Origin: Bacteroidota bacterium
GTDB taxonomy: Bacteria > Bacteroidota > Bacteroidia > Bacteroidales > 4484-276
DNA length: 6,021 nt
NCBI GenBank assembly: GCA_013203545.1
Contig: JABMQA010000951.1
Span: 1-6,021, forward strand
Direction: 5' to 3'
Position 1 is the first letter of the stretch. Each line of letters starts with the position of its first letter. The translations under genes were made by a program, and so were the position numbers. Positions 1 to 6,021 of this stretch are shown piece by piece. The notes under the pieces are model-generated. The model was not told the DNA's origin, did not search any database, and saw only the letters and a program-made list of their open reading frames with translations.

Positions 1-181
1 AAACCCCGGTTTGCCTGCCCGACAGGTTGAACTCTATGCCATTTCCAATTTTACCGATCGTACTTTGAATTTGCTGTCCGTGCATGTCAAATATTTTCAC
101 GTCGGCATCCGGGGACATTCCCCATATCGAGAACAGGCCCGTTGTTGGGTTGGGATAAATGGTGATTTTATTTGGTGTTGT
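1..181 (-). other. Domain: T9SS type A sorting domain (Por secretion tail), truncated by window edge (res 1947-2006)
   Basis: The sequence reads TTPNKITIYPNPTTGLFSIW, then DADVKIFDMHGQQIQ and IEFNLSGRQTGV at the window edge. The 'YPNPt.g.f.i' opening, the 'v.i.d..G..v' centre and the 'idLs....GvY' end are the hallmark of the type A C-terminal signal recognised by the type IX secretion system (PorSS). The expected last strand (about 15-20 residues) lies beyond the left edge. In characterised systems this tail is cleaved on the cell surface, and the protein is then anchored or released. Confidence 0.95.
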
Positions 182-3100
182 AGAGACGAACGGCCGTTCG
201 TCTGTACCACCACCAAATCCAAATCCGGTAATAACCGACAGCCCGTTGTCTGCAAATTTACCATTGGCGTTTGGCAGCGACTGGTCATATTCGGCAGTGA
301 TTTCGTATTCATCCCCTATTGAAGGCCAGTAAACCTTGAACAGCATTTTTTCGCCGGCAACAAACCCGTCTTTTTGTTCACTGTAGGTGTCGTCGCCGAA
401 TGTACTCAGGCAACTTGCTTCATTGCCGCAGATCATCGCTCCCCAACAATTCCCTGCCTGGTCGAATGCACCAATGATGCTGCCCTCCTCAAAATCTTTA
501 ATCGCGCTGCTTAGGATGGCGAAGGAATGGGTTGAGCCTGTGGGACGGGATAATGGCCACGGAACTAAACCTGACAGGTTTTGAATGGCTGCATGGCGTA
601 ATGGTGCGGACTTGTTGCAATCTCCAAAAGTTACTGATGCCGCATTGCCCATCAACACATAATAGGCTTTACCCGGATTGAGGGTTCCCAGGCTGTTGAT
701 TCCCATCTCCGGCCAGTAAACCCCGTAGCCGGCCACATCTTTTACAATAAAGAGATCATTCACCACCGGGGCAAACAGGGTCTCCACATCCGCCGGACAT
801 GCCGATACCACAGGTATCAGGTTCCAGCCATAATCGAGTTGCAGGGTTCGCTCACCTTCCAACACACCACCCTTGATGTTGAGGTCTACAGCGGTATTTG
901 TCTTGACTTTGTAGGCCGAATGCTGCTCCCAGTTGCTTATGGTGTTGACATTATAGGCCGGGTAGAAGATGCCATCTTCCGTAATGGCAATCACAAGTTT
1001 ATCGAGGATGTCGCCGTAAACATTTTCGATTGTTACATCCCCGGGCATGACATAACTGGATAATCCGGACCACCCTGCCGGCAGGCTGACAATTTGAAAT
1101 GGCCTTACGTCCTGGGAAATTGTAACTACTACAGGTAACAAACCGCCGGGGGCTGTAACTGTAATTTCTCCGCTCCTCATGAGACCCAAAGTGTTTTCAT
1201 CATAAGTTACAGTGATCCCGGCATTCCCGCTACCACTCATGGGATCAATGCTTATCCAATCCACACTTTCGGTAATTGTCCAGGTGGTGTTGGATGTGAT
1301 GTCGAAGGTTGTGGATCCTTCAGCCCATGTAACATCCTGGTTTGCCGGGTTTACAACCAACTCAGGTCCACCCGCGGTTTGAATCGTAATATAAATTTCC
1401 TCTTCGGGATAACCCAGGGTACCTGCAGCAATGGTATCGTAATAAATACCGCCCGAAAGTGGCTGACTGACAAAATTTATTTTTGCGGTATCAGCAAAAC
1501 CATATAATGTCCCGGTATCGGCTGTTGCAGTGAGCCATTCGGGCATATCAATCCAATAGAAAATATCCTTTGAAGACACATTCTCCAGGGTGGAGTTGAA
1601 ATTTATACTGTCTCCATCTTCAATGGTAAACACAAAATTGTTCTCGCTCCAGTGCAAGGGGCCCTGGTCCACCAGGAAAGTCCAGGTGGCAGTATCTGCC
1701 ATTACATTGCCATATTGATCTTCAATACCTGCAATCTGGGATTTCAGGAGGAGGCCTTCCAGGAAGTACATATTCTCCGGGTTAAGTGTCAGCAAAACTT
1801 TTTTATCCGCATCAAAATACTGAACATTCGATCCGGCCGTCAATCCTGATTCTACATCCAGGATTTTACATGAATTGATGGTCAGGGACGAGACATCCAG
1901 CTTTTCGTTAAAGGTAAAGTAAATCTCATCGCCAATATTCAAAATCCCATCAGCCGGTTGTGGGATTCCTGCAATCATTGGAGGTGTTCTGTCGATGATA
2001 CCTGTGCGGTTTTCAGAGTAGTTTTCTTCGGCCCCATCATCACACTTTACCACCGCGCGGATTTTGAACTCACCATCCGGAAAACCACTCATGTCCAGAT
2101 CAACATTCAGAATGGGTGATTGAATGGAATCTTTGAGAATGGAAAAGGCTTCAAGCCAGTAACCCCCTGAATAATACTCCAGGCCAACCGATTGCAAGTC
2201 GGGATTGATCAGTTCATAATCCGTAATGGTAACAGGTAAAATATTATTGCTGGCCTGGTTGACTACCCAGCCATTGTTGGGTGACTGGATGGATATACGT
2301 GAACAGGGAGGGGGAAAATGCACATCAAATGTTACCTCGTCGGACAAATTCGGAACCACTCCCAGAGCTTCTGCGATCTCTTTTTCACATTTTGGAGATA
2401 ATCTCAGGGTCAAATCTTCATAGTCATATATCTGTCCTCCTTCAGGCATTCTGACAGTAATATAAATTACGTTCGATCCATAATCCAGATTAAATTGTTT
2501 GCCCAACGACAGAGATGTTTCATGTTTAATATTTACACCATAGGGATTGTTCAATGACTGTAATATACAAGGCACCAGGTCTTCTTCAGTCTGGCTGGTA
2601 TTGATCAGGTTTACCTCAAATGTTGCGATATCCTGATTCGCCCCTCCCCATACCGGCTCTGGATCAATAGTCAACTGGCAACCCTGCCGTGGAACCGTAG
2701 CCGTATCTTCATAAGGGCAGGATGAGCGCCCACTTACCGTTTTAAATACAGGTGTGCCATATACCCGATCGGTCTTTATATCATAGGTAATATCCTCCCC
2801 TGGATCATCATCAGTAATATTAAATCCTACTGTTGTCGAGTTTAGGGTATCATTAACCCACGATTGTCCGGTGGTTATTGAAGAAGATATCCTGGCTCCT
2901 TCGCCAACACCAAGACCGTTAATCTTGAGGCCTATCTCAGCTGCCACGTATTTGTCTATCATCAATTCAAATTCCTCGGTATGGGTTGTTGATTGGCTCA
3001 TGGTTTCAAAAAATTCTGCCGTTGCGCCATATGAAACAGATTGATTGCCCAAATATGGGTCTGCATTATCTTTCAGCAACTGGTTGTAGTCTAAAATGTC

Positions 3101-6021
3101 CTGCCAGTCCTGGGCCGACGCATAATCCTCGATTTGTAACAGATCAGGGATAATCCTGTTGATAATGTGATACTCTGTATAAATATATTTTGTGGCAAAT
3201 CCATTGGGTGCAAAAATAATATCCTGGTCAACAGAAATGGAATCCCCAGCAATGCTCAAAATGTCCGTTTTTCCGTACAAGAGGTTCATGGCACCACCCA
3301 TGTACAAATCACCTCCCCTACCGACAATCAATCCGGCATCGGATGTTTTATAGGTGGTTGAGGTCGTCAGGGTACTTTGGTTTTCCGTAATCGAGTTTTG
3401 TCGTACAGATTGTTTAATCCCGCCTTCCAATTCAAATTTTTCTTCAATTTTAAGCTTAATACCAAACAAAAACTTCATTTCCCATTTCAAACACAGCGAT
3501 GCCTTGATAAAACCGGATGTGTCGTCCTCATGGTTTGTGCCAATGCTATACGAACTCGAAGTTGAAGTCGTATTATTCAAGTAACTGTAACTGCCATCAC
3601 CCGGCGGGTCGCGCAGTATCAGCAACGGCCGTTGGGGCATGGTGGTAGCATAGGCAGTTTTCCTGGGTACCTGGCCTGTAATATAAACCGAATCGTTATT
3701 TGTATCAATATTCCCCGATTCGTTTTCATATTCAAACTGGATAACTTTCGTGTAGGGTTCAAAAATATTGGGATATCCTGCCATAAAGGTGTAATAGGTA
3801 CCGCTGTCGGATACCGGAACATCCACCTCACCGCCCACATCACTCAGGTTGTCGGTAATCGTAACTGTTCCGCTGGTAACGGGGCACTGGATATCGCCAT
3901 AGGGCTCGTAAATATCAATTGCAATGGTATATGTTTCAAATTGCTCCAGTATTTTCTTCTCGTTGAATTCAGGGAGGGTATCAAATCCGGATATCGTCAT
4001 TTGCGGAACAGAGTGGTAGATAAAATCCCTGGTGACAGCGCTATCACTTAAATCAACCTCTTTGGTATCGAAAGTAATGGCTGTGTTGTTGTAAACAAAC
4101 GGGACAGGCGTGATCTCGTAATGTACGGGAGCAAGCATGATGCTGTAATAGCCAAGTGTATCACTAAAGATGGCGGTATCACCAATACCGCAACTGTTCG
4201 GGCATTCAACAAGCAGTTGCACCGAATCGACCAGCGGAACACTACAGCCCCCGCCAAGTGAATCCGGCAGGGGAATGCCTCCTCCCGCCACATATCCACT
4301 TAGTTTATAGGTGAGTGAATCGGTAAATTGCATTCCGGCGAAGGATGAAAACAGGGTATCCAGGATTTGTGCAGGTAAAAACCTGTGCCCGCCGAGCGTA
4401 TCAGGTTTAAATGTATGCACGCCGATCTCAACACCTCCAATGTGAAAAATTCCTTCGGAATCCGTGATTGCAGCAGTTACATCATCCATCAAAACGTGAA
4501 CACCCTCGACGGGACAGCTTGTGTTGAGGTAACTTATGTTGCCGCTAACAGTGAAGTAGGAATTGTCCTGGAAGTCGGCATCTAGAATAGTGGGATGTGT
4601 GGGATTGCTCGTAGTACCGGTACGAGACGCCGGGTAAAACACATGGGCTATGGTATCCTCATATTTCTCGGGTGTTATGGTAAAGTCGCCCCAGCCAATA
4701 TCGGCAATATAATAGTATCCGTTATTTGCTGTGGTGTCGGTTTTGGTAATTGGAGTATTTCCACCGCTAACGGTAATGGTAACCCCCGGAACACCTACGC
4801 CAAATTGGGTTCGCACGTATCCTTCCACATTCCCGGTTCCCTCTCCCTTACCATATATCCTTAATGCATCATGATACATGGCTGTATCACCGGCATTGAG
4901 CGTATCTTCCTGTGTCCCGGTGAGTGTGGGTATAAAAGCCACACCAATGGTTTTGCTTTCGAAAGGCTGAAGATCAAGAAGCGTATCTGAGAGGTTCTCC
5001 ATAAAAAATTGTGGATTATCCCTTTTGGTTATAAATACCTTCCCCTCAATAAAGCAAGCTGTTTGGTTAACCACTTCGAAAGGTTTATAATCACTCTGCG
5101 TGCCCACTTCCCAATTCTCAAAATTATAGGAGGCATGTACACCATTCGGGTTAAGCAACCACATGGCCGGAACCTGGTGGTAATAAACCGCGCCCATATC
5201 CATCCGCGACTGGTCGGGGTCGCGGTCGGCGGGATCTGTCATCCAATCCTCTGGATTGGCGGCATCGATGCAGGGTGATTTGGTCTCGTCGTCATCCGGG
5301 AAGTATGCCCAGGTAAGGTGGTAGTCCTCATCCAATAGCGGGTCGCTATCAATATTTCCTTCTCCTGCATATCCATTTTCTATACAGGAGTAGGTTACAG
5401 TATGCACACCATCTCCTCCAATATTGCCATAGGATCCGTTATTGCCCCAAATGATACTGTTTGATATTATATCCGTGCAATATTCTTCCTCTGATTTCAC
5501 CCCTCCCCAACCGTTATATACTATTGTGTTGTTAATGAACTCAAGTCCTTGTCCATCTATCTGAACACCATATTCCCAATTATCTGAGATAATGTTATTA
5601 TTTGCATGAAAATTTTCAACCCAACTAATATATAATCCGAGACCTTCGTTTTTTGAGATAATATTATTGTTTACGTGTGTACTTGGATTAATTCCATATG
5701 AACTAGCAATAGCTACTCCATACACTTCGTTTTCAAGGATTTCGTTGTTTTCAAAAGTTAAGTTTTTTACACGATGACACAATACGCCACCTTCATAATT
5801 CCCGGAAATGGTGTTTTCAGAAATAGTGTTTTCATAAAGATTATATAAAGAACTCGTTGATATTCCTGTCCCATTATTATTAAAAATTTCATTTCCATTT
5901 GCTGTTAACGAACTTTGATAACAACCAATTCCATTTTTGTTATTAGAGATTTTAGTATTTGAAATAGAAATTGTATTATTTTCACACTCTATACCATGGC
6001 TTTCATTTGAATCAATAATAC
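1..6021 (-). CDS. Giant multidomain T9SS-exported surface/secreted protein (partial at both ends)
   Basis: One minus-strand frame stays open across the entire window, giving 2006 complete codons without a stop. I translated every codon, and recognisable domains continue in the same frame from edge to edge. Order: parallel beta-helix, choice-of-anchor Ig domain, three carboxypeptidase-regulatory-like repeats, Ig-like domain, a central module of unknown function, several Ig/FN3/Big_5/BACON domains, a duplicated GW/YWP module, and a C-terminal T9SS type A sorting domain. Start codon and signal peptide lie beyond the right edge. The stop lies beyond the left edge, probably within about 20-30 codons because the sorting domain is nearly complete. 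By family knowledge such proteins cross the inner membrane by Sec and the outer membrane by T9SS, and are then released or anchored to the cell surface. No catalytic site was recognised. A role in adhesion or glycan binding is inference only. No frameshift or internal stop is seen. Confidence 0.97.
184..203. repeat. Perfect 20-bp palindrome inside the coding sequence
   Basis: The half-site agacgaacgg (184-193) is followed without spacer by its exact reverse complement ccgttcgtct (194-203). The flanking bases (183 and 204, both g) break the symmetry. It codes for the linker just before the sorting domain (residues around 1940-1946). No terminator function is likely, since the frame continues through it and no T-run follows. 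Confidence 0.9.
203..601 (-). other. Domain: C-terminal beta module preceding the sorting domain (res 1807-1939)
   Basis: Landmarks are TGSTHSFAILSSAIKD, EGSIIGAFDQAGNCWGAMIC, LSTFGDDTYSEQKDGFVAGE, then MLFKVYWPSIGDEYEITAEY and PNANGKFADNGLSVI. The order 'G..IGAF...G.C.G', 'FGDD..T...DGF..GE...FK.y' and 'pN..G.Fa.nGLS' recurs in other T9SS-type proteins next to the GW/YWP module, so the two probably act as a unit. The acidic FGDD and DGF loops could bind a cation, but that is inference. It ends in a glycine-rich linker (GFGFGGGT) before the sorting domain. Confidence 0.65.
602..1111 (-). other. Domain: duplicated GW...YWP...IN module (res 1637-1806)
   Basis: Two copies of one 72-residue unit lie in tandem. 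Copy 1 covers residues 1646-1717 (1084-869) and starts LPAGWSGLSSYVMPGDV. Copy 2 covers 1728-1799 (838-623) and starts LDYGWNLIPVVSACPADV. Both share G-W near the start, P-x-D-V about ten residues later, L-x-I, Y-(W)-P, a hydrophobic-N-(S/T)-(I/L) turn, A-Y-x-V and a final G. I recognise this module as common near the C-terminus of T9SS-sorted Bacteroidota proteins, usually just before the sorting domain. Its function is not established to my knowledge. Confidence 0.75.
1112..1381 (-). other. Domain: BACON domain (res 1547-1636)
   Basis: Landmarks in order are LVVNPANQDVTWAEGSTTFD, ITSNTTWTITESVDWISIDP, SGSGNAGITVTYDENTLGLM and RSGEITVTAPGG, closing with PVVVTISQ. This is the full BACON plan: 'v.p....v....gst.f.V.sn..W.v....dWi.v.p.sG.g......v.y.eN......R.g.i.v......v.v.Q'. 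The family (Bacteroidetes-Associated Carbohydrate-binding Often N-terminal) is proposed to bind glycans or mucin, but it often acts as a spacer. Its presence supports Bacteroidota origin. Here it is near the C-terminus rather than N-terminal. Confidence 0.88.
1382..1666 (-). other. Domain: BACON-like Ig domain (res 1452-1546)
   Basis: The segment has PLHWSENNFVFTIEDGDSIN, IFYWIDMPEWLTATADTGTL, then SQPLSGGIYYDTIAAGTLGY and EEEIYITI. The 'P.WLt..pdtGtL' centre, the 'l..G.Y.dtI.a...g' strand and the last hydrophobic strand resemble BACON and related Ig-like domains that measure about 90 residues. The next domain is a clearer BACON, so this may be a diverged relative. I rate a generic Ig-like fold higher than the precise family. 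Confidence 0.55.
1667..1984 (-). other. Domain: Big_5 / SbsA-type Ig-like domain (res 1346-1451)
   Basis: It begins PMIAGIPQPADGILNIGDEI, then YFTFNEKLDVSSLT, KVLLTLNP and LLLKSQIAGIEDQYGNVMAD, closing with WTFLVD. This matches the Big_5 plan: 'P...s..P.dg......i.f.F.e.vd..t', a 'v.l.p...l......y.l.i..i.D..GN.m' strand and a final 'f.v'. These domains are spacers in S-layer-like and cell-surface proteins. All landmarks are present and the length of about 106 residues is normal. Confidence 0.8.
1985..2287 (-). other. Domain: FN3-like / Ig-like domain (res 1245-1345)
   Basis: Key pieces are PNNGWVVN, LPVTITDYELINPDLQSVGL, then YYSGGYWLEAFSILKDSI, and LDMSGFPDGEFKIRAVVKC, ending in TGIIDRTPP. 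The 'L.dG.y.iRa.v.C' strand and 'i.DrtpP' exit are typical of FN3/Ig-like domains that precede Big_5 domains in secreted bacterial proteins. The D-R-T-P-P junction sets the boundary with the next domain. Confidence 0.6.
2288..2677 (-). other. Domain: Ig-like beta-sandwich after the central module (res 1115-1244)
   Basis: It runs from QLTIDPEPVWGG through ATFEVNLINTSQTEED, GSNVIYITVRMPEGGQIYDY and DLTLRLSPKCEKEI to VTFDVHFPPPCSRISI. The 'f.v.l.NtSqt.e' strand, the 'YdYedL.L.L.p.C' strand and the closing 'v.F.v.F.ppC..i.i' strand outline a beta-sandwich of about 130 residues. Three cysteines (in CILQS, PKCEK and PPPCS) could form a disulfide outside the cell. It appears to travel with the central module. 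No function is inferable beyond structural. Confidence 0.55.
2678..3661 (-). other. Domain: central module of unknown function with RDPPGDGSYSYL and DDDPGED motifs (res 787-1114)
   Basis: This is the least ordinary part of the protein. It begins with PLLILRDPPGDGSYSYL (residues about 798-814). A Ser/Thr-rich strand tract follows (res 807-893), then a glycine-rich stretch, then a predicted helical segment (res 941-986: YIYTEYHIINRIIPDLLQIE, then QDWQDILDYNQLLKDN). A second Ser/Thr-rich strand tract comes next (res 993-1066), and the module closes with DDDPGED (1070-1076) and YGTPVFKTVSGRSSCPYE (from 1087). From memory the opening and closing motifs recur together in other giant multidomain proteins, with the helical segment between them, so this looks like one folded unit. 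I know of no characterised function. No recognised catalytic signature is present. Confidence 0.6.
3662..4000 (-). other. Domain: Ig-like beta-sandwich before the central module (res 674-786)
   Basis: The segment contains MTISGFDTLPEF, ILEQFETYTIAIDIYEPYG, a single cysteine in DIQCPVTSGTVTITDNLS, and then SGTYYTFMAGYPNIFEPYTK. The alternating polar/hydrophobic strands, with charged loops, fit an Ig-like or FN3-like sandwich. I recall this 'Y.i.i.v.E.Y....C.v..G.v.I.D' pattern standing immediately before the RDPPG module in other very large secreted proteins, so it is probably part of a conserved unit with what follows. I have no firm family name for it. Confidence 0.5.
4001..4306 (-). other. 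Domain: carboxypeptidase-regulatory-like beta-sandwich, repeat 3, divergent (res 572-673)
   Basis: The third tandem copy begins KLSGYVAGGG and continues with CSVPLVDSVQLLVECPNSCG, DTAIFSDTLGYYSIMLAPVHYEI, and the tail AITFDTKEVDLSDSAVTRDF. The SGYV, P-L-x-D-S-V-x-L and S-D-T-x-G-Y-Y landmarks are kept. It carries an extra Gly/Cys-rich stretch with three nearby cysteines (residues around 597-615) that the first two copies lack. In an exported protein these could form a disulfide. It grades into the following Ig-like domain. Confidence 0.65.
4307..4552 (-). other. Domain: carboxypeptidase-regulatory-like beta-sandwich, repeat 2 (res 490-571)
   Basis: This is the second tandem copy. It has TVSGNISYLNTSCPVEGVHV, then AAITDSEGIFHIGGVEIGVHTF, matching the V-S-G-x-I, P-V-x-G-V and T-D-x-x-G-x-F landmarks of the family. 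It is shorter than repeat 1 in the middle of the sandwich and ends in LFSSFAGMQFTDSLTY, which parallels the DADFQDNSYF tail of repeat 1. The shared tails show that the repeat unit includes this linking strand. Confidence 0.75.
4553..4831 (-). other. Domain: carboxypeptidase-regulatory-like beta-sandwich, repeat 1 (res 397-489)
   Basis: It opens with NVEGYVRTQFGVGVPGVTITV and continues with TDTTANNGYYYIADIGWGDF. This is the 'v.G.V.......pGv.V.......t.TD..G.Y.i..i..G.y.i' signature of CarboxypepD_reg-like (transthyretin-like) domains. The tail HPTILDADFQDNSYF leads straight into the second copy. Such domains act as rigid spacers or stabilisers in extracellular proteins. No enzymatic role is expected. 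Confidence 0.75.
4832..5173 (-). other. Domain: choice-of-anchor D / ASPM-like Ig domain (res 283-396)
   Basis: The segment contains FENWEVGTQSDYKPFEVVNQ, then VFITKRDNPQFF, LQPFESKTIGVAFIP and a closing LRIYGKGEG. This follows the usual choice-of-anchor D plan: a 'vGt....f.v.N' opening strand, a middle 'F.i' strand, a 'l.p.....v.v.F.P' strand and a final 'l.i.G.g' strand. It is a seven-stranded beta-sandwich typically used as a spacer in bacterial surface proteins. It follows the beta-helix cap directly with almost no linker. The family call is by pattern recognition; a generic Ig-like fold is the safe minimum. Confidence 0.65.
5174..6021 (-). other. Domain: right-handed parallel beta-helix, C-terminal coils plus cap (res 1-282)
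   Basis: About eight coils of 21-28 residues repeat an N-x-I-x-x-N-x-x-x-G pattern, for example NNIISKNEGLGLYIS, NNIISDNWEYGVQID and NNTIVYNGWGGV. This is the PbH1/NosD-type pattern, in which stacked Asn and Ile side chains form ladders inside the helix. The coils are followed by NSIIWGNNG, YSCIENGYAGEGNIDSDP, SPCIDAANP and DPDQSRMDMGAVYY, a closing block that I recognise as recurring at the end of beta-helices in Bacteroidota secreted proteins. More coils surely lie to the right of the window. Related folds include pectate lyases and other polysaccharide lyases, but no catalytic residues can be assigned here, so a binding or structural role is equally possible. Confidence 0.9.

Noticed and set aside
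97..312. Minus-strand open frame of 71 codons in another frame
   Set aside because: It overlaps the T9SS sorting domain and its linker, which are clearly coded in the main frame. The product resembles nothing.
11..322. Plus-strand open frame of 103 codons
   Set aside because: It is antisense to the sorting domain and last beta module; no supporting signals.
3632..4051. Plus-strand open frame of 139 codons
   Set aside because: It lies fully antisense to the giant gene, where the minus frame encodes recognisable Ig-like domains. Its translation shows no domain, and no ribosome binding site or promoter is evident. It is a shadow frame.
4608..4626. Short inverted repeat ctcgta / tacgag around a gtaccgg loop, possible hairpin
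   Set aside because: The stem is only six base pairs, lies in the middle of a coding domain, and has no T-run. It is well within chance.
5821..6021. A/T-rich stretch that could be mistaken for a promoter or intergenic region
   Set aside because: The minus frame remains open and codes for regular beta-helix coils throughout. The A/T richness is explained at least partly by Asn and Ile codons.
5174..6021. Assignment of the beta-helix as a polysaccharide lyase
   Set aside because: The fold is shared with lyases, but no catalytic Asp/Arg/Lys arrangement could be identified in the visible coils, and the N-terminal coils are outside the window.

Overview
The whole window lies inside one very large protein-coding gene on the minus strand. 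Read on that strand (codons begin at positions congruent to 1 mod 3, highest coordinate first), the frame has no stop from 6019 down to 2. That is 2006 complete codons, with neither the start nor the stop codon inside the window. There is no intergenic space, RNA gene, mobile element or CRISPR array, and no credible second gene. Residue numbers below count from the first complete codon at the right edge (residue 1 = 6019-6017).

The organism is very probably a member of the Bacteroidota. The C-terminal end carries a type IX secretion system (T9SS) type A sorting domain (IYPNPTTGLFSI then VKIFDMHGQ), a BACON domain lies further upstream, and the general style is that of the long beta-rich secreted proteins of marine or anaerobic Bacteroidota. 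I cannot name the genus.

Layout from N- to C-terminus (right to left): the end of a right-handed parallel beta-helix with its conserved cap (res 1-282, 6021-5174); a choice-of-anchor/ASPM-like Ig domain (283-396); three tandem carboxypeptidase-regulatory-like beta-sandwiches (397-673); an Ig-like domain (674-786); a roughly 330-residue module of unknown function with RDPPGDGSYSYL, DDDPGED and YGTPVF...SGRSSCP motifs (787-1114); an Ig-like domain (1115-1244); an FN3-like domain (1245-1345); a Big_5/SbsA-type Ig domain (1346-1451); a BACON-like Ig domain (1452-1546); a BACON domain (1547-1636); an internally duplicated GW...YWP...IN module (1637-1806); a C-terminal beta module (1807-1939); a short linker; and the T9SS sorting domain (1947 to beyond the window).

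The likely picture is a secreted or cell-surface protein, exported by Sec and then T9SS. It would carry a string of binding or spacer domains around a poorly understood central module. Substrate and biological role are not visible. The most interesting points are the central module, the 72-residue internal duplication, a perfect 20-bp palindrome in the linker before the sorting domain, and a sharp drop in G+C across the beta-helix.
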